From Cycas panzhihuaensis (lineage: Eukaryota > Cycadophyta): 64,000 nt of DNA. The notes below the pieces were generated by a model. The model searched no databases and had not been told where the DNA came from. It saw only the letters and a program-made list of their open reading frames with translations. The stretch spans positions 173,483,741 to 173,547,740 of the forward strand of contig CM041465.1 in NCBI GenBank assembly GCA_023213395.1. The letters are read 5' to 3'. Position 1 is the stretch's first letter, and the number at the start of each line of letters is the position of its first letter. Shown in pieces: positions 10,266 to 21,597 of this stretch. The translations under genes were made by a program, and so were the position numbers.

Positions 10266-10823
10266 TGTGGGAATTCCAAGGAGAGTTCACACCTCAAACA
10301 CAGATAATATCTACACACAATACTATCTTCTAGAGTTTTGTACAGATAAACAAGCACTAAAAGCAAATATTGAAGCAAGAAAGTACAATATCCATTGCTT
10401 TTATGATCAAATCGACTGAATATTGAAGTGAAATTAACACCAATAATGTATGTACAAAAGATACCAAACTTACAATATGTAAATTTGAGTCTCTAGCTTC
10501 CTCTTCGAGGCGAGGCATCCTCCTAAATATAGCCCCTTAAGGCCAAAAATATGGTAGATCTAGAACTTGAGTTGATGCTAAAACCCTAGGTTGGAAAGTC
10601 CTATATATAAGTGACTAAATCCCTATTAAGGAAGTCAACTAGAAAGATTAATTAGGTTTGGCTAGAGTAATGAATACAATTGGCCAGAATAACTATTATA
10701 AGTCAACTAGAATATGTAATAAAGTTAGCTGGAATAACTAATATAAGTTGGCCAAAATAATTAATATAAGCAAGCTAGCATATGTAATATAGTTGACTAG
10801 ATCTCTGAGATAGGAATGCCACA
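10266..10823 (-). repeat. G1 5' LTR
   Basis: Runs TGTGGGAATTCC to TGCCACA. TATATATA at 10602-10609 and the conserved block TTCGAGGCGAGGCATCCTCC at 10504-10523 lie 79 nt downstream in element sense. U3 carries several diverged GTTGGC/AGTTGGC repeats at 10640-10800. Confidence 0.93.
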
Positions 10824-11400
10824 CCAACTGCGGATCACGTGGATCTTTTCAAGATCTACAAGAATGCCTTGTGAGTTGACAATGTGCCTTAAATAGGTTG
10901 TTGACTCCTACCCAAAGTAATACTTGCTTTTCTTTGCCTTAAGTTGGTACCATCAAAGAGTGTCCAAACTTGTTGCACATATTGGAGATGTTCAACCCAC
11001 ATCCAACTATAGATCAATATGCTCTTGAGGAAGATGATGACAAACTTGCCTAGTTAGGGTCAAAGAATGTCATTGATCAATCTCATGAAAGTTGCCATTA
11101 TGTTGGTTAGGCCAACAGGCATGATCAACTACTCAAATTTGAGAGCAAGTCTTGAAGGTAGTTGGAAGACTCTACACATACTTGACAATAGCCAAATGTA
11201 AGATCAACTTGATAGCTGATGCAGAGATGCCAGGTATCGTCCTTCTTAGGCACCAAGATCACTAGAGATTTGCATGGGGAGGAACTTGGATAAGTACAAC
11301 TGTCCTAAATAAGCTTTTTGAGTTGGCAATTTAACTCATCAATTTCAAGATTTGAAGTTTTATACAATGGTCCATTGGGCAAAGCAATTCTTCGAAGCAA
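10824..11400 (-). pseudogene. G0 RT remnant
   Basis: Highly decayed RT. In plus-strand words that recur in the other gypsy RTs, one can follow the DD box region (11005-11035), the PFGL-like block (11100-11130) and the RSGY-like block (11190-11230). No frame stays open beyond about 40 codons, so identity rests on the collinear order and on junction with the fragment at 427-598 across G1. Confidence 0.6.
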
Positions 11401-11599
11401 GTCAATGCTACGCTAGATCGCCTGAATAGGAGGTAGTCCCCAACGTGGCTCAAAGATGTTAAGAGTTGTCATTCAATAACTATTGCATCTTTAGATGAAT
11501 GTGGTTTAATCCAGGCACTTGTGTGTTTTCCATGTGTCTCACAAACAAGATGGTGCCTTTGTTAGCTGAACTGACAAGCTTGGTGGCTTACCCACCTGT

Positions 11600-11941
11600 C
11601 TTCAAAGTGACTTGAGTGGCCAAAGATTTAAGTTTATAAGCTATGTGGCCTTTGTGCAATTTATAAGTGCTTTTCAAATTGCAAACTACTTTTCTATCAT
11701 ACTGATAGGGTCAGCTCAAAAAGAGCTCACAATAGTCCATCGAGGTTACATCACAGGTGACTGTATCAATAAAATGTTCGACTACAAAGGTTACATAGTA
11801 GACTTTATTGGGGTTAGGAGGAGGTTTTGTGAAGAGATCAAGATCCCTAACTAATTGATCAAACACTAAGTTTTTCATACTACCATTGGCATTAATACAT
11901 AATACAATACAATCTTTGACTTGACAATTTTGAGTAAACAA
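11600..11941 (-). pseudogene. G0 protease-region remnant
   Basis: The frame with M at 11941 includes VYYVTFVVEHFIDTVTCDV followed by TSMDYCELFLS. This resembles the C-terminal half of gypsy retropepsins (VTCDVxPMDxCxVLLGxPW). The active-site DSG loop is not readable. It lies in the right place between the G0 RT and gag remnants. Confidence 0.55.
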
Positions 11942-13169
11942 ACTCTCTCTTTTAGAGGCAGTGTATTCTTGGCCATGAGCATGAGGTGTGGGTTGCCCAC
12001 AACCTGTTGGTGATTAATACTATAGGTTCCTCTTTTGGGCACTTGAAGTACTTGCATCCTCTACTTCTTTTGCTGCCAAGGTTTGGGCCTTGGGTTGGCC
12101 CTTATGGTTTAGACACTCTTCGTTGGAATATCCATAGGATTTATAGAAGCTATAATATTTTGGGGGAGCTTTCTCCTTTGCTATTGGGGTTTAAGAAGTG
12201 GCTGTTGCTAAACATTATTGAGGTTAAGGGGGATTCCTTGTTGGTCTTCTCTCACTAATAGAAAGGTTATTTTTATTAAAACAGTGGCCACTATTGCTAT
12301 TAGGGTTTTGGAGCTTATCTCTTATGAATCCAACTCTCAGCCTTCAATGCATGTTGAAACGCTTGGTCCAAGGAGGTGATTGTGACAAGCTCTAAGTCTT
12401 GTTGCAGGGATGTTGTGGGGTGGGGGCGGGGGGAGAGGGATAGGATCATTCATGAAGTTGACCATAAGGGTATGCTTGGAGTTGGTGGCTTCCATCATTT
12501 TGACTATCTTGTTAAATGTGTTTGTGTATTGTTAGATGGATTGCTCGATGTATTGACAAAGTTGCAACCATTTCTTTTGCTTGTCATCTTGATGCCCAAC
12601 AAAGAAAAATCAATCTTGGGCAATTTTCATGAAATTTGGCCATGAAGTGGCTGGTGTGTGGGTCTTTATATAGATTTGCTACCACACTAGAACCTAATTT
12701 GTCATGTGAATTTCTACCATGGAAATTTCCTGCTCCTTGGTGACCATGTGATATTTGAAATATGCCTCCAAGTTGCAAATCCAACCAACCAAAGCCTTGG
12801 CATTAATGGTATTGTCGAACTTGGGAATGGAGAGCTAGGTGTCTAACTTTTATTCAAGTTGCTAAAGAGGGATTCCCATGGGAATTCCATATGCACTAGT
12901 TTGTTGAACTATCATTTATTGGAAGATCATCATCATATTATGCATCATCTATCCTTATGCCTACTTTTGTTCTCGAAGTGCTTGTGCCTAGGCCTAGCTT
13001 TGTTCTCAGAGCGTGTCAAAAAATCTTTGGGAAAGATCCATGGCCAGTTCAGTGTCCTCTACTACCCGTTCATCAAAGGGTACTTGCTTATCCTTGTGGG
13101 CCATGATAAGCTACCAAGAATAGGAGAAGATAGAGAAGCTACAAGGTTTCTAGATAATGCTAGTCTCAA
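11942..13169 (-). pseudogene. G0 gag remnant and leader
   Basis: No coherent ORF. Short stretches with gag-like Trp and charged residues occur around 12580-12790, and a possible start lies near 13060. Assignment is by position between protease and PBS. ORFs seen on the plus strand here (for example 12859-13176) have no recognisable domain and are taken as chance. Confidence 0.4.
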
Positions 13170-13181
13170 GCGTTGATACCA
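13170..13181 (-). other. G0 degenerate primer-binding site
   Basis: GCGTTGATACCA matches the initiator tRNA-Met 3' end (GCTCTGATACCA) at 10 of 12 bases. A TG LTR start follows two bases later. Confidence 0.65.
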
Positions 13182-13183
13182 AT

Positions 13184-13597
13184 TGATGGGCCATAAAGAG
13201 AGGGAAAAAGAGAGAAATTTGTGAAACTAGAAAGAAAACGATAGGAATGTAATTGGAAAACAGGAAATGACTTAAAGAAGGGAGGTGAAAATGTGAGAAA
13301 GGGGTACCTGGAAGGCATCACTATGCAAACTGTTCCACCTCTATCATAATCGTTCCTTGCTATCATTCTAAATTGGAATTCCACTAAAGTTGTTCCCTAC
13401 ATTCTTAAAGTTGTTCCCTCTACTACAGCCATTTCAAGATGGTTCTGGAGCCATTTCTCTTTGTAGTAGGTGGTCCCTACAAGCTTTCCTCATGACCAAT
13501 GTGAGCTTTTGGCATGGAGAACAATGTGCTCAAATGACCTCTCATTCAATCATTCATGTACTATAAATGTAACATATGTAATTTTGATTTATTTTAA
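13184..13597 (-). repeat. G0 putative 5' LTR
   Basis: Begins TGATGGGCC directly after the PBS. Without its partner in the window the outer end cannot be set, and C1 may have inserted within it or just beyond it. No ORF of note. Confidence 0.5.
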
Positions 13598-14081
13598 CGT
13601 TGAGTTCACTTAAGGTACAACAATGACTGAAGCCTAAGAATAACTTAGTACCTAATTAAGTTAGTGATAAAATAAGTATAGTTGGGTAAAATGAGTAGTG
13701 AAAGAGAGGTAAGCAATGCTACAAGACAAATATCACACTTGCACATTAAACACACTAATAATGTAGAAGGTAGAATTGTTCTGCAGTCCAATATCTCTAA
13801 TATTGAATCAACAACATAACAATACACTCATCTCCCACTATGTTATACAAGAGACAATGGTCTCATTACATAGACAAGAGAGCTCCCCTTAGGGTCTTTG
13901 CATGTTCAACAAGTGTCGAACATGCATGGATTGGTATGTACTTGTATTTGACCACTTAAAGAGAGGGAAAAGGGTCTTTGACCCATAACTTTATATCACT
14001 AGAAAAAGTGCACATCACACATTGAGTAAAAAGTGCATAAATATTACATGACTTAAAAGATAAAACATAAAGGTTCTAATA
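13598..14081 (-). repeat. C1 3' LTR
   Basis: Similar in layout to the C3 LTR: TATA-like TCATTACATAG at about 13862-13872, an imperfect palindrome at 13900-13925, and an end GTTCTAATA followed by a plus-strand C run, which is the PPT (14082-14090). The outer start (CGTTGAGTT, where C2 has TGTTGAGTT) is uncertain by some tens of bases. Confidence 0.75.
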
Positions 14082-14099
14082 CCCCCCTTAATGTTTACA

Positions 14100-14477
14100 T
14101 CATTAATTCATACACCAAGGCTATTTCTGAAACGTTTAAACTTATCTCTACCAACTGCTTTGGTAAAAATATTTACAAGTTGTTGATCTATTAGCCTATA
14201 GATGAGGTCGATCTCACCATCCTAGACATGCTCTCGAATAAAGTGGTGATGAACCTAGATGTGCTTTGGTTGTTGCATGTAAAATTGCATTCTTGGTTAA
14301 CTTGAGCATGCTTTCATTATCACAATGTAATTTGGTGGGGTGAGTTTGCTCAAGTCCAAACTCCTCAAGAGGTGACATGCTAGTTTTGAACCTTGATGTA
14401 TAAGTTTGAATCTAATAAGGATCAATGAAAGCCATGTCTCAAAAGGCAATCATCGATTTTGGAATACCATGCATGTG
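14100..14477 (-). pseudogene. C1 RNase H end fused to RT fragment
   Basis: At 14100-14360 the minus strand gives the copia RNase H C-terminus (residues equivalent to HHHFIRE, TKAxGRxKF). At 14395-14477 it abruptly becomes the RT stretch ending NLYIK. In C3 these two parts are about 700 bp apart, so the YVDD catalytic region and the N-terminal RNase H were deleted. The piece is cut at 14482 by C2. Confidence 0.78.
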
Positions 14478-14482
14478 GCACT

Positions 14483-15045
14483 TGTTGAGTTGAGCATTCA
14501 ACTCTATCATTAAATGATGAAGGTGGTATGTGCTCCAATACCACAAAACAACCTAGGATCTCTTGCAAAGGGAGTGTGCCAAGAGGTCAAGATGATTAGC
14601 ATCACATCAATAACACTATGAAGATAAGCAACTAAGCAAGCATAAACTCAAGCACATGAAAGACAAAAAATATGGAGGAGTAGGAATTATTTCCACCTTC
14701 AATAACAAGATTAACTTGGATTCAAATGAGCTCTATAACAATACAATAACTCACACTCACTCTCATCTTACTTTACATGAAAAATGGTCTCATTATATAG
14801 AGGAGGAGGAGGATCCTTAGGGGGTTGTATGTTTGACACTTGTCAAACATGTACACTGACCCATGTGCACTCACATGTGCAAAAGTGCATGAGAGGTATA
14901 TTGACCCTTAAGTCATAACATTATGCTACTAGAAACAATGTGGGTGTGTACTTTATCACAATAGGTAGTAAAGCACCCTTACATATAGTACATAAAGTTA
15001 CAATATAAAGTACAACACTTAACATTTAAACACAAAGCTCTAATA
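14483..15045 (-). repeat. C2 3' LTR
   Basis: Partner of 20011-20575. It contains ATTATATAG (TATA on the minus strand) near 14793 and a perfect 10-bp inverted repeat with 2-nt spacer at 14829-14850. The plus-strand CCTCTCCTTAA (PPT) follows. Confidence 0.93.
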
Positions 15046-15091
15046 CCTCTCCTTAATGTTTACAATGCTACATTTTACTTGATGTATTGCA

Positions 15092-15640
15092 CTAACTAGG
15101 AGGTTGCTCCAAATGTATCTCTACTGTAGGGTCATTGTTTAGGAAGGCGCTTTTCAAGTCCGTTTGATGGATTGGCCACTTGTATTGAGCAGCTTGGACC
15201 AATTTTAGCTTGGTGGTGTCCATATTTGTCCTAGGTACAAAGGTTGCTCCATAGTCAATGCCTTCTTTCTGTTTGAATCCTTTGGCCACCCATCGAGCTT
15301 TGTGATGCTCAATAAAACTGTTAGATCGGAATTTGGTTTTGTATCTCCTTTTGTAGCTATTTGCCTATTTTCTATTTGGCAATTTTAATAGATCTAAAGT
15401 TCCATTCTTTTCAATAGAATGGTTTTCCATGGCAGCTTTCTACTTTTCATTTTTACTAGCCTCCTCAAAAGTGGAAGGCTCATCAACATAAAGTACATCA
15501 GTCTTAAGTGCATAATTGATTGATTGGACGTTTTCCTTCTATGACTTGTGCATCCTGTACTGTCTGAATGTACCATTTGGGTAACTATTTTGATGCTACA
15601 ACAATAACCTCAATATCCTGGGCCTAAAGTGGCTAGTCAA
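15092..15640 (-). pseudogene. C2 RT N-terminal fragment
   Basis: Frame 15092-15289 reads [17 protein letters not shown], then HQTDLKSAFLNND and HLEQPPS, the first part of copia RT. Immediately after QPPS the sequence drops to the terminal 30 bp before the PPT, so the palm (YVDD) and RNase H are gone. Upstream (15394-15640) is the broken IN-RT linker. It cannot encode a polymerase. Confidence 0.85.
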
Positions 15641-15839
15641 TAGAAGGGCTACTAGGGTCAAGAAGTGTTGTTGATGATGATGGAACAAATGTTGACAAAG
15701 AAGCAACAGTAGCAAAAGATGAACATGGTGTAGAAGATTGTGAGGGAAGGAAATCCTCTACAATTTGTCTGCCTTTGTTAAGAGGAAGATGGATGGATGT
15801 CGGTTCCATCTCCTCATTATCTTCAACCAAGATAATATC

Positions 15840-16820
15840 TCATGATATATGCATTTTATTGGCAATAAGATCATATGCTCTATATGCTTTGTGACTAACA
15901 GAGTAATCAATGAAAATGCATTTTAGACTATTGTCGTCTAATTTCTTCCTTTGATGTTGGGGAATGTGCATGTATGTCGTGCACTCAAAAGTATGCAAAT
16001 GGCTAACAATTGGCTTTTTACTAGACCAAGTCTCCTTTCGTGTCATGTTGATGACTGTTGTAATAGGGCTCTTATTGGCAACATAAGTTGCTGTATAAAA
16101 TGCTTCTACCCAATAGAATAATGGAAGCCCCTTTGCATGCATCATGGCTTTGGCTTTGTTTGCCAAAGTCTTGTTCATCCTCTCAGCTACTCCATTTTGT
16201 TGAGTATATGTAGCAGTGAGCTGTCTTTTGATCCCATTATCTTTGCAAAATTGGTTGAATTTTTTTGAGATAAATTCACCTCCATTATCAGATTGCAGTA
16301 TTTTAATGGAAAGATCTATTTCTTTCTCCACAACAAGTTTGAATTGTTGGAATTTGTCTAATGACTTAGATTTGTGTTTGATGAAATAAACCCAAACCTT
16401 GTGTGAAAAATCATCAATGAAAGTGATATAATAAAATGCTCCTCCAAGAGATGGTGGGGACATGGGTCCACATAAATTAGTATGTACCACCTGCAATGGT
16501 TGAGATGCACACCATGCTTTGCCTTTAGGAAAAGGCTCTTGATGCTATTTCCCCCTAATACAAATTTCACAAAGGCATTATATGCTAAAATCTTTAGAAG
16601 CCCATACACCATGTTTTTGGTGAATATCATTTTTATGTTTTAGCCTGTTATGCCAAAGTTGTTCTTTGGTTAGTGACAGAGAGACATATGCAGGTGAAGT
16701 ATCAAGTGTAATATTTGACTCATCCAATTTGTAGAGACCATGGTCTTCATGACCAATGCCAATCACCTGATCATTCTTATCACTGATAGTGTATTTCCCA
16801 CCTTTGAATAAAACACTCAT
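15840..16820 (-). pseudogene. C2 integrase and GAG-pre-integrase
   Basis: ORF 15840-16496 (218 codons) reads VHTNLCGPM (HSDLCGP in C3, so the first Asp is Asn), FIDDFSHKVWVYF, LQSDNGGEF (second Asp) and QQNGVAERMNKT (Glu), the copia integrase core. Upstream (16578-16820) is the pre-integrase segment KDQVIGIGHED-like with LWHNRL. The first catalytic Asp appears replaced. One frameshift separates the ORFs near 16500. Confidence 0.88.
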
Positions 16821-17418
16821 CTATTGCCTATCTAGTTGGCTAACAAAGAGAAGGCTCTTGTGCATTGAAAGCACCAATTAAGCATCACCCGTGGGAAATG
16901 TGGAAGTAGGGCGATTTGGTGAATGGAAAGAGAGAATTTTGCCCACTCCAGATATTTGTATAATTTCATTATTACCAAATGTGGCTGTGTGCCCTTTTCC
17001 TTCTTTTAACATCATAGAGCAAATCCTCATCACCAGTCATATGACAAGATGCTCCTGAATCAATGATCCAAGTGTTATCATTGTTTATGGTGTGATAAAC
17101 ACAAAATAGTTTGTCTTCTTCATTGGCAAATTGATTAGTATGGCATTGATTGCCATCTCTAAATAGCCCCCTTCCTCTGGGACCTCCTCGAAATCCATCT
17201 CAAATTGGTCTATGATAAGGCTGTTGCTACTACTGTGGTCGTTGTTGCTGCTGTGGATGTTAGTTTTGTTGTTGCTTTTGCAGTATGTTGAATTGACACT
17301 TCTGGCAGTCTAGTTGAATGTGGCCCCTTTTGCCATAATAATGGCAAACAATATTATTGGTTTTTGATATGCCAATATTCAAATTCCCAAATTGTTTGTT
17401 GAAGTTTGCTTTGGGAGT
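16821..17418 (-). pseudogene. C2 zinc knuckle and protease
   Basis: Reading past stops gives CHYYGKRGHIQLDC (knuckle with one Cys changed to Tyr), an RG-rich linker, then WIIDSGASCHMTG at about 17060, the copia protease active site with DSGAS intact. Stops in the linker are TAA/TAG where homologues have Gln. The protease would release gag and pol products. Confidence 0.82.
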
Positions 17419-18090
17419 TTATTTGCCCTTATACTTGGCTATAAATACTCCTAATGTGGATGTCTCATCTTGACAAGAGTAGATTTGCTCCTCTTGTAGT
17501 AAAAGACTTTCAAATTGATTGAGAGCCATTGTGCCAAGTGTGCATCCTTGTGTGATTGATGAAATGAAGTTGTTGTACTTCCGTGGCAATGCATGAATTG
17601 TGGCAGTCACAAGGTCTTTATTTGAAACTAGTTTTCTCAATGTGGTCAGCTCATTGTTGATCTCTTTGATTGAGGATAAAAAAGTCGTCGTAGGCTCAAA
17701 AAATTTCAAAGTAGACAACTTTGCCTTAGTCATTACAATACGAGCATCATCTCGCCCTTCATACAAAGCAATCAAAGTATCCCAAGCTTCTTTAGAAGTA
17801 GAAGTAGTTACAATATTATGATCAAGAGCATTATCAACAGTCATATCAATAAATGTTAAGGCAATTTCATGCTTAGCGTCACAAACATCAACCAAACTAG
17901 GATCAAGATGAATGATTACATTTCTATCAGTTGGACTTTCAATTAGAACAAGTTTGGGATTTTTTCCAAATACATAAGGCCAAAACTCATTCATGATAAA
18001 CAAATTTTTCCCTTGTTTTTTCCATTCTTGAAAGTTATCTTGTTCTGTTAACTTAACAGGGCTTGCATTAAGCATGTTTATGGCCACCAT
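17419..18090 (-). CDS. gag: C2 gag (223 codons)
   Basis: Open from ATG at 18090 (MVAINMLNASPVKLTEQDNF) to a TAA at 17419. Contents: the retrotransposon gag N-terminal domain (W-K and LFIMNEFW), then TSKEAWDTLIALYEG and MALNQFESLLLQEEQ, the UBN2-type copia gag core. The stop just before the knuckle replaces a Gln codon (CAA to TAA). Gag would form the particle and bind RNA. The start matches that of C3 gag. Confidence 0.88.
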   Translation of the reverse strand: MVAINMLNASPVKLTEQDNFQEWKKQGKNLFIMNEFWPYVFGKNPKLVLIESPTDRNVIIHLDPSLVDVCDAKHEIALTFIDMTVDNALDHNIVTTSTSKEAWDTLIALYEGRDDARIVMTKAKLSTLKFFEPTTTFLSSIKEINNELTTLRKLVSNKDLVTATIHALPRKYNNFISSITQGCTLGTMALNQFESLLLQEEQIYSCQDETSTLGVFIAKYKGK

Positions 18091-19996
18091 TATGTTAAAG
18101 TTGTGTAAAAATTGCTTTTATAACTAATAAATGACTTGGAGACTCAAGGCTTTCACTGCTTAAGTTCTACCCACAAACACATCAACAACCCTGATCTTAC
18201 AACGAAGATCCAACAACTAAAGAGCATAATTTAAAAAGTGGAGGGCTAGGCAATGAGTTGGTCCAACCTTGATCTTTCCAATAGATCCAATAGTTGGCCA
18301 AGATCAAGTTTAGAACAAGTGAGATAGGGTTGATTTGCACGAATGTACCATGCTTTCCCTGGAGTTCACAGCTCCAATAACACCCTTTTTGAATCTACTT
18401 TCATTCAAAAGATCTCAATTGTCATGCACTGACTATATAGTCGGTTGGTCCTCTATGGAATGCACCAAGTTTAAGATATATAGACAAGGTTTTAACCTTT
18501 TTCGGGCCTCTTCAACAAAGATTTTAAACAATTTTTTTAAAAGGGTTTTAGTTTATTAAAATGAATTGATTAATGAAAATGATGATGCTACTTTACAACT
18601 TGCTTAAAAACTTGATACAAAATACTTCAAAGAAAGCTACTTGAATGCTTGAAATAACACTTGAGTATTATACAAAAAGCACTAAAAAACTTGAAAAATA
18701 TAAAGTGCCAAATAAAGAAATGTTGCTTGCTTGTAGTGCTTAAAGTAGGTTCATTTTTTAAGTACAAAAACAACCACTTAATGCCAAATTTAATCACATA
18801 CGCCAAGTAATCATGCCACCAAGACAATGTTAGGACTTTAAATAATCCTAACTTGCACCAAAATAAGTGATTTTTGTATTAAAAAAGAATGACTTTTAGC
18901 CCCTTTAATAACTTAGAACTAAAAGGACACCTTGCTAGGAGCCTTAAAGCTGCTTATACAATGTGAATTTATCACTGAAAAGTACAAAAAGACTTGAATC
19001 ACTCGTTGTGTGTCAAAAAACACACTTGCAATTTTTTTTTGTGTTAATCGAGCTCTAAAAATTAAATAAAAGATGAAATTTGGCTTATTAAGTGGTGAAA
19101 TAATATTAAAAATCACTAAAAGATGAAATTTTAGGAAATAAAAGTTTATTTTATTTAGAATATTCCTTGAATATTCTAAATTGCATAACCTAAAGTTAGA
19201 ATTACAATGTTAAAAATCAAAATTTTCTCTAAAAACAAGATCGGGTGGCGGAGACGTAAATTCGAAATGCACAAGAGTGATCGATCTTGCTAATAGAGCA
19301 TTCGTTCTTGATAAAAATTTGGGGGAGATTTAGTTGGTGGCAGAGGAGGACTCTTGCCAAATTTCACGAGCTTTGGTGCTTCATGGAGCAAACGTGAGAT
19401 GATTGAACGTTATGGAGGGCACGTGGCTTGCTAAGGAGAAATTAGACAGTTGATAGTCAAAACGGGCTTTGTGGATGGAATTATCCCTCCAAATCTCAAT
19501 GACCAGGGCAGTATCACATTTAAATGATGCAGAGAGCTATAGTGAAGAGCTAATAACTAAAAATGAACAAAAAACGATTTTTTTAGGTAAGAAATCACCA
19601 AAAACCAGTGAAGAAATTTGCCCTAGCTCAGTGAAATCTACCCAAGAGTAGGTATAGACAAAGATGAGCAGATTCTAAAGCTAGTAAAAGAGAATCACAT
19701 TGAGTGCTTGTAGATTAACTGGGAAATCTTACAAAAGTAATTTTTATTTATAGGAAAATGAAGAAAAATAGTGTATTCTAAGTCTTTTCTTTGTTATAAA
19801 TACAAATTGAGCTTAGATAAAATTCTAGGAAATTAAATTCATTAATTTTCAGCCTGCAAACACTTTAACATAATGAAAATTTGCAGAAAATAGAGCCAAA
19901 CTTGGCTTTGGATTGCCTTCAGAGAGTGAAAGTCATCACCAAGGGTTTGATGCCTCTTCCTTAAGCCTGAAAACAACAAATGCTCCTCTCCAATTT
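18091..19996 (-). other. C2 long 5' leader
   Basis: About 1.9 kb without a coding ORF between PBS and gag, long for copia. The 18140-18530 part is clearly similar to the C3 leader at 26930-27320 (shared words ACCATGCTTTCCCT, CAATAACACCC, CGGTTGGTCC). The rest is AT-rich with a small GC-richer patch at 19240-19260 where C3 has its GC island. Confidence 0.75.
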
Positions 19997-20008
19997 GCTC
20001 TGATACCA
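19997..20008 (-). other. C2 primer-binding site (initiator tRNA-Met)
   Basis: GCTCTGATACCA on the plus strand, two bases from the LTR; an exact match to the plant initiator tRNA-Met 3' end. Confidence 0.93.
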
Positions 20009-20010
20009 AA

Positions 20011-20575
20011 TGTTAAGTTGAGCATTCAACTCTAACATGAAATGATGAAGGTGGTATGTGTTCTAATACCATAAAACAACCTAGGATCTCTTGGAGAGGG
20101 AGTGTGCTAAGAGATCAGGATAATTAACATCGCATCAATAACACTATGAAGATAAGCAACTAAGCAAGCATGAACTCAAACACATGAAAGACAAATGATA
20201 TGGAGGAGTAAGAATTGTTCTTATCTCCAATAACAAGATTAACTTGTATTCAAATGAACAGCATAACAATACAATACCTCACACTCACTATCATCTTACT
20301 CTACATGAGAAATGGTCTCATTATATAGAGGAGGAGGAGGGTCCTTAGGGGGCTGAATATTTGACACTTATCAAACATGCACGACTTGATCCATGTGCGC
20401 TCACATGTTTAAAAGTGCATGACGGGTACATTGACCTTCAAGTCACAAAATTATGCTATTAGAAAGAATGTGGGTGTGTACTTTATCACATTAGGTGGTA
20501 AAGCACCCTTACATACATTACATAAAGTTACAATATAAAGTACAACACTTAACATTTAAACATAAAGGTCTAACA
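20011..20575 (-). repeat. C2 5' LTR
   Basis: Runs TGTTAAGTTGAGC to GTCTAACA. The palindrome seen in its partner is partly lost here (about 20357-20378, TTTGACACTTATCAAA). The TATA region TCATTATATAG is near 20319. Confidence 0.93.
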
Positions 20576-20580
20576 ACACT

Positions 20581-20860
20581 TGCTTTAGACCATATAATGC
20601 CTTTTTGAGGCAACATATCAGATGCTCCTTGTCATGTGAAATGCAACTAGGAGACTGCTCCAAATAAACCTCCTAGGTCAAGTTGCCTTTGAGAAAAGTG
20701 CTCTTGACATCCATTTGATAAATTGGTTATTCGCATTGCGTAGCTAAGGCAACAATAATTTTGATGGTGTTCATGTTTGCAACAGGTGCAAAGGTCTCCT
20801 CATAATCAACGCCTTCTTTTTATTTGAAGCCCTTTGCAACTAGGCAAGCCTTGTGATGTT
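20581..20860 (-). pseudogene. C1 RT fragment
   Basis: The minus strand reads [43 protein letters not shown] and [10 protein letters not shown] with several stops. It joins 14477 across C2 and 35616 across C3 plus G4. A copia RT fingers and palm entry, non-functional. Confidence 0.87.
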
Positions 20861-20945
20861 TGATTTGTGAAAAGAGGCCTAATGGCCTCACAGTCCCAAG
20901 ATCTAGAAGCTAGGATCACTCTAGTTCTAGAAGCACAAATACTTA

Positions 20946-21514
20946 TGTAGCGAGTCCTTTACCCAATTGGACAAAAAATAGAGCAGAGTAGGGCGAATTC
21001 ACAGACATAGAACAATAACAGAGAAAAAGTCCACAAATGCTAAACCCAAATAGATCGAATTCACAAATGGCAAACACCTTTTGATCCAAAAGTATATCTT
21101 CAATTATAGGTTAAATACAAAAATACGATACAAAAACGCACAAAATATAAGTAGAGTTCCAACAGAGTACCTATACTGCCTGCCACAATCGCCAAGCCCT
21201 TCGAGGCGGGGATCCTCCCAGAAATTGCAGCCCTAAGGCCGAAAATCTGCACTTGCCTTGAGGCCGAAAACGAAGAGAAGAGAGCTTCACGAATGGATAA
21301 TTTCGAATGATCTCAAAGTCCCTATATATAGGCGCATAAATTGGGACAAAATGAAGTCACAGAGCAGGAGGAGGCGCCCAACATAATCATGAGAAGTTGG
21401 CTACTTCTCAAAAACTCGCGTGCTATCTTTAAATGGTCATAACTTTTGATAGGGATGTCGGAATTGACTTTCGTCTGAACCGTTGGAATCGTCGTTCAGA
21501 AGCCTATCATTTGA
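20946..21514 (-). repeat. G3 truncated 3' LTR
   Basis: Matches 21598-22165 up to TATCATTTGA, then breaks into leader sequence. Carries the conserved downstream block at 21200-21218. Confidence 0.9.
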
Positions 21515-21597
21515 GAATTGCTAGGGTGGGAGGGTGGGTCAAAATTTCCTTCCCCTCGTGAAAATTTCCCACTTCGGAACGAAGCTCTGATACCACT

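Larger units (their letters stand above)
599..10823 (-). mobile_element. G1: Ty3/gypsy chromovirus, minus strand, host of G2
   Basis: Two related LTRs (599-1095 and 10266-10823) begin TG and end CCACA. They are flanked by CCAAT (594-598) and CCAAC (10824-10828), a 5-bp TSD with one transition. Next to the right LTR lies an initiator tRNA-Met PBS. Internal order on the minus strand is zinc knuckle, protease, RT (split by G2 at 3693-9189), RNase H, integrase, chromodomain. Most of gag is missing: the zinc knuckle lies only about 100 bp from the PBS. Many stops show the copy is inactive. Confidence 0.93.
1..13597 (-). mobile_element. G0: old Ty3/gypsy relic, left end outside window
   Basis: Minus-strand gypsy remnant split by G1. 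The left piece (1-598) carries an RT-to-RNase H remnant and the right piece (10824-13183) carries RT, protease and gag remnants, followed by a degenerate initiator tRNA-Met PBS (13170-13181) and a putative 5' LTR starting with TG at 13184. The other LTR must lie left of the window, so the boundaries are not proven. It is strongly decayed and no long ORF survives, so it is among the oldest insertions here. The 13597 limit is where the C1 LTR seems to begin, and the LTR end of G0 itself is uncertain. Confidence 0.7.
14483..20575 (-). mobile_element. C2: Ty1/copia element in C1 RT, lacking RT palm and RNase H
   Basis: LTRs 14483-15045 and 20011-20575 begin TGTTGAG or TGTTAAG and end CTAATA or CTAACA, with TSD GCACT (14478-14482) and ACACT (20576-20580). 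The PBS for initiator tRNA-Met is perfect. Internal order: long leader, gag, PR, IN and the N-terminal RT, then a deletion straight to the PPT. It is defective and belongs to the same broad family as C1 and C3. Confidence 0.94.

Noticed and set aside
12859-13176. 105-codon plus-strand ORF between G0 gag and LTR
   Set aside because: No domain, antisense to the element, crosses the PBS; low-complexity Leu/His composition typical of chance frames.
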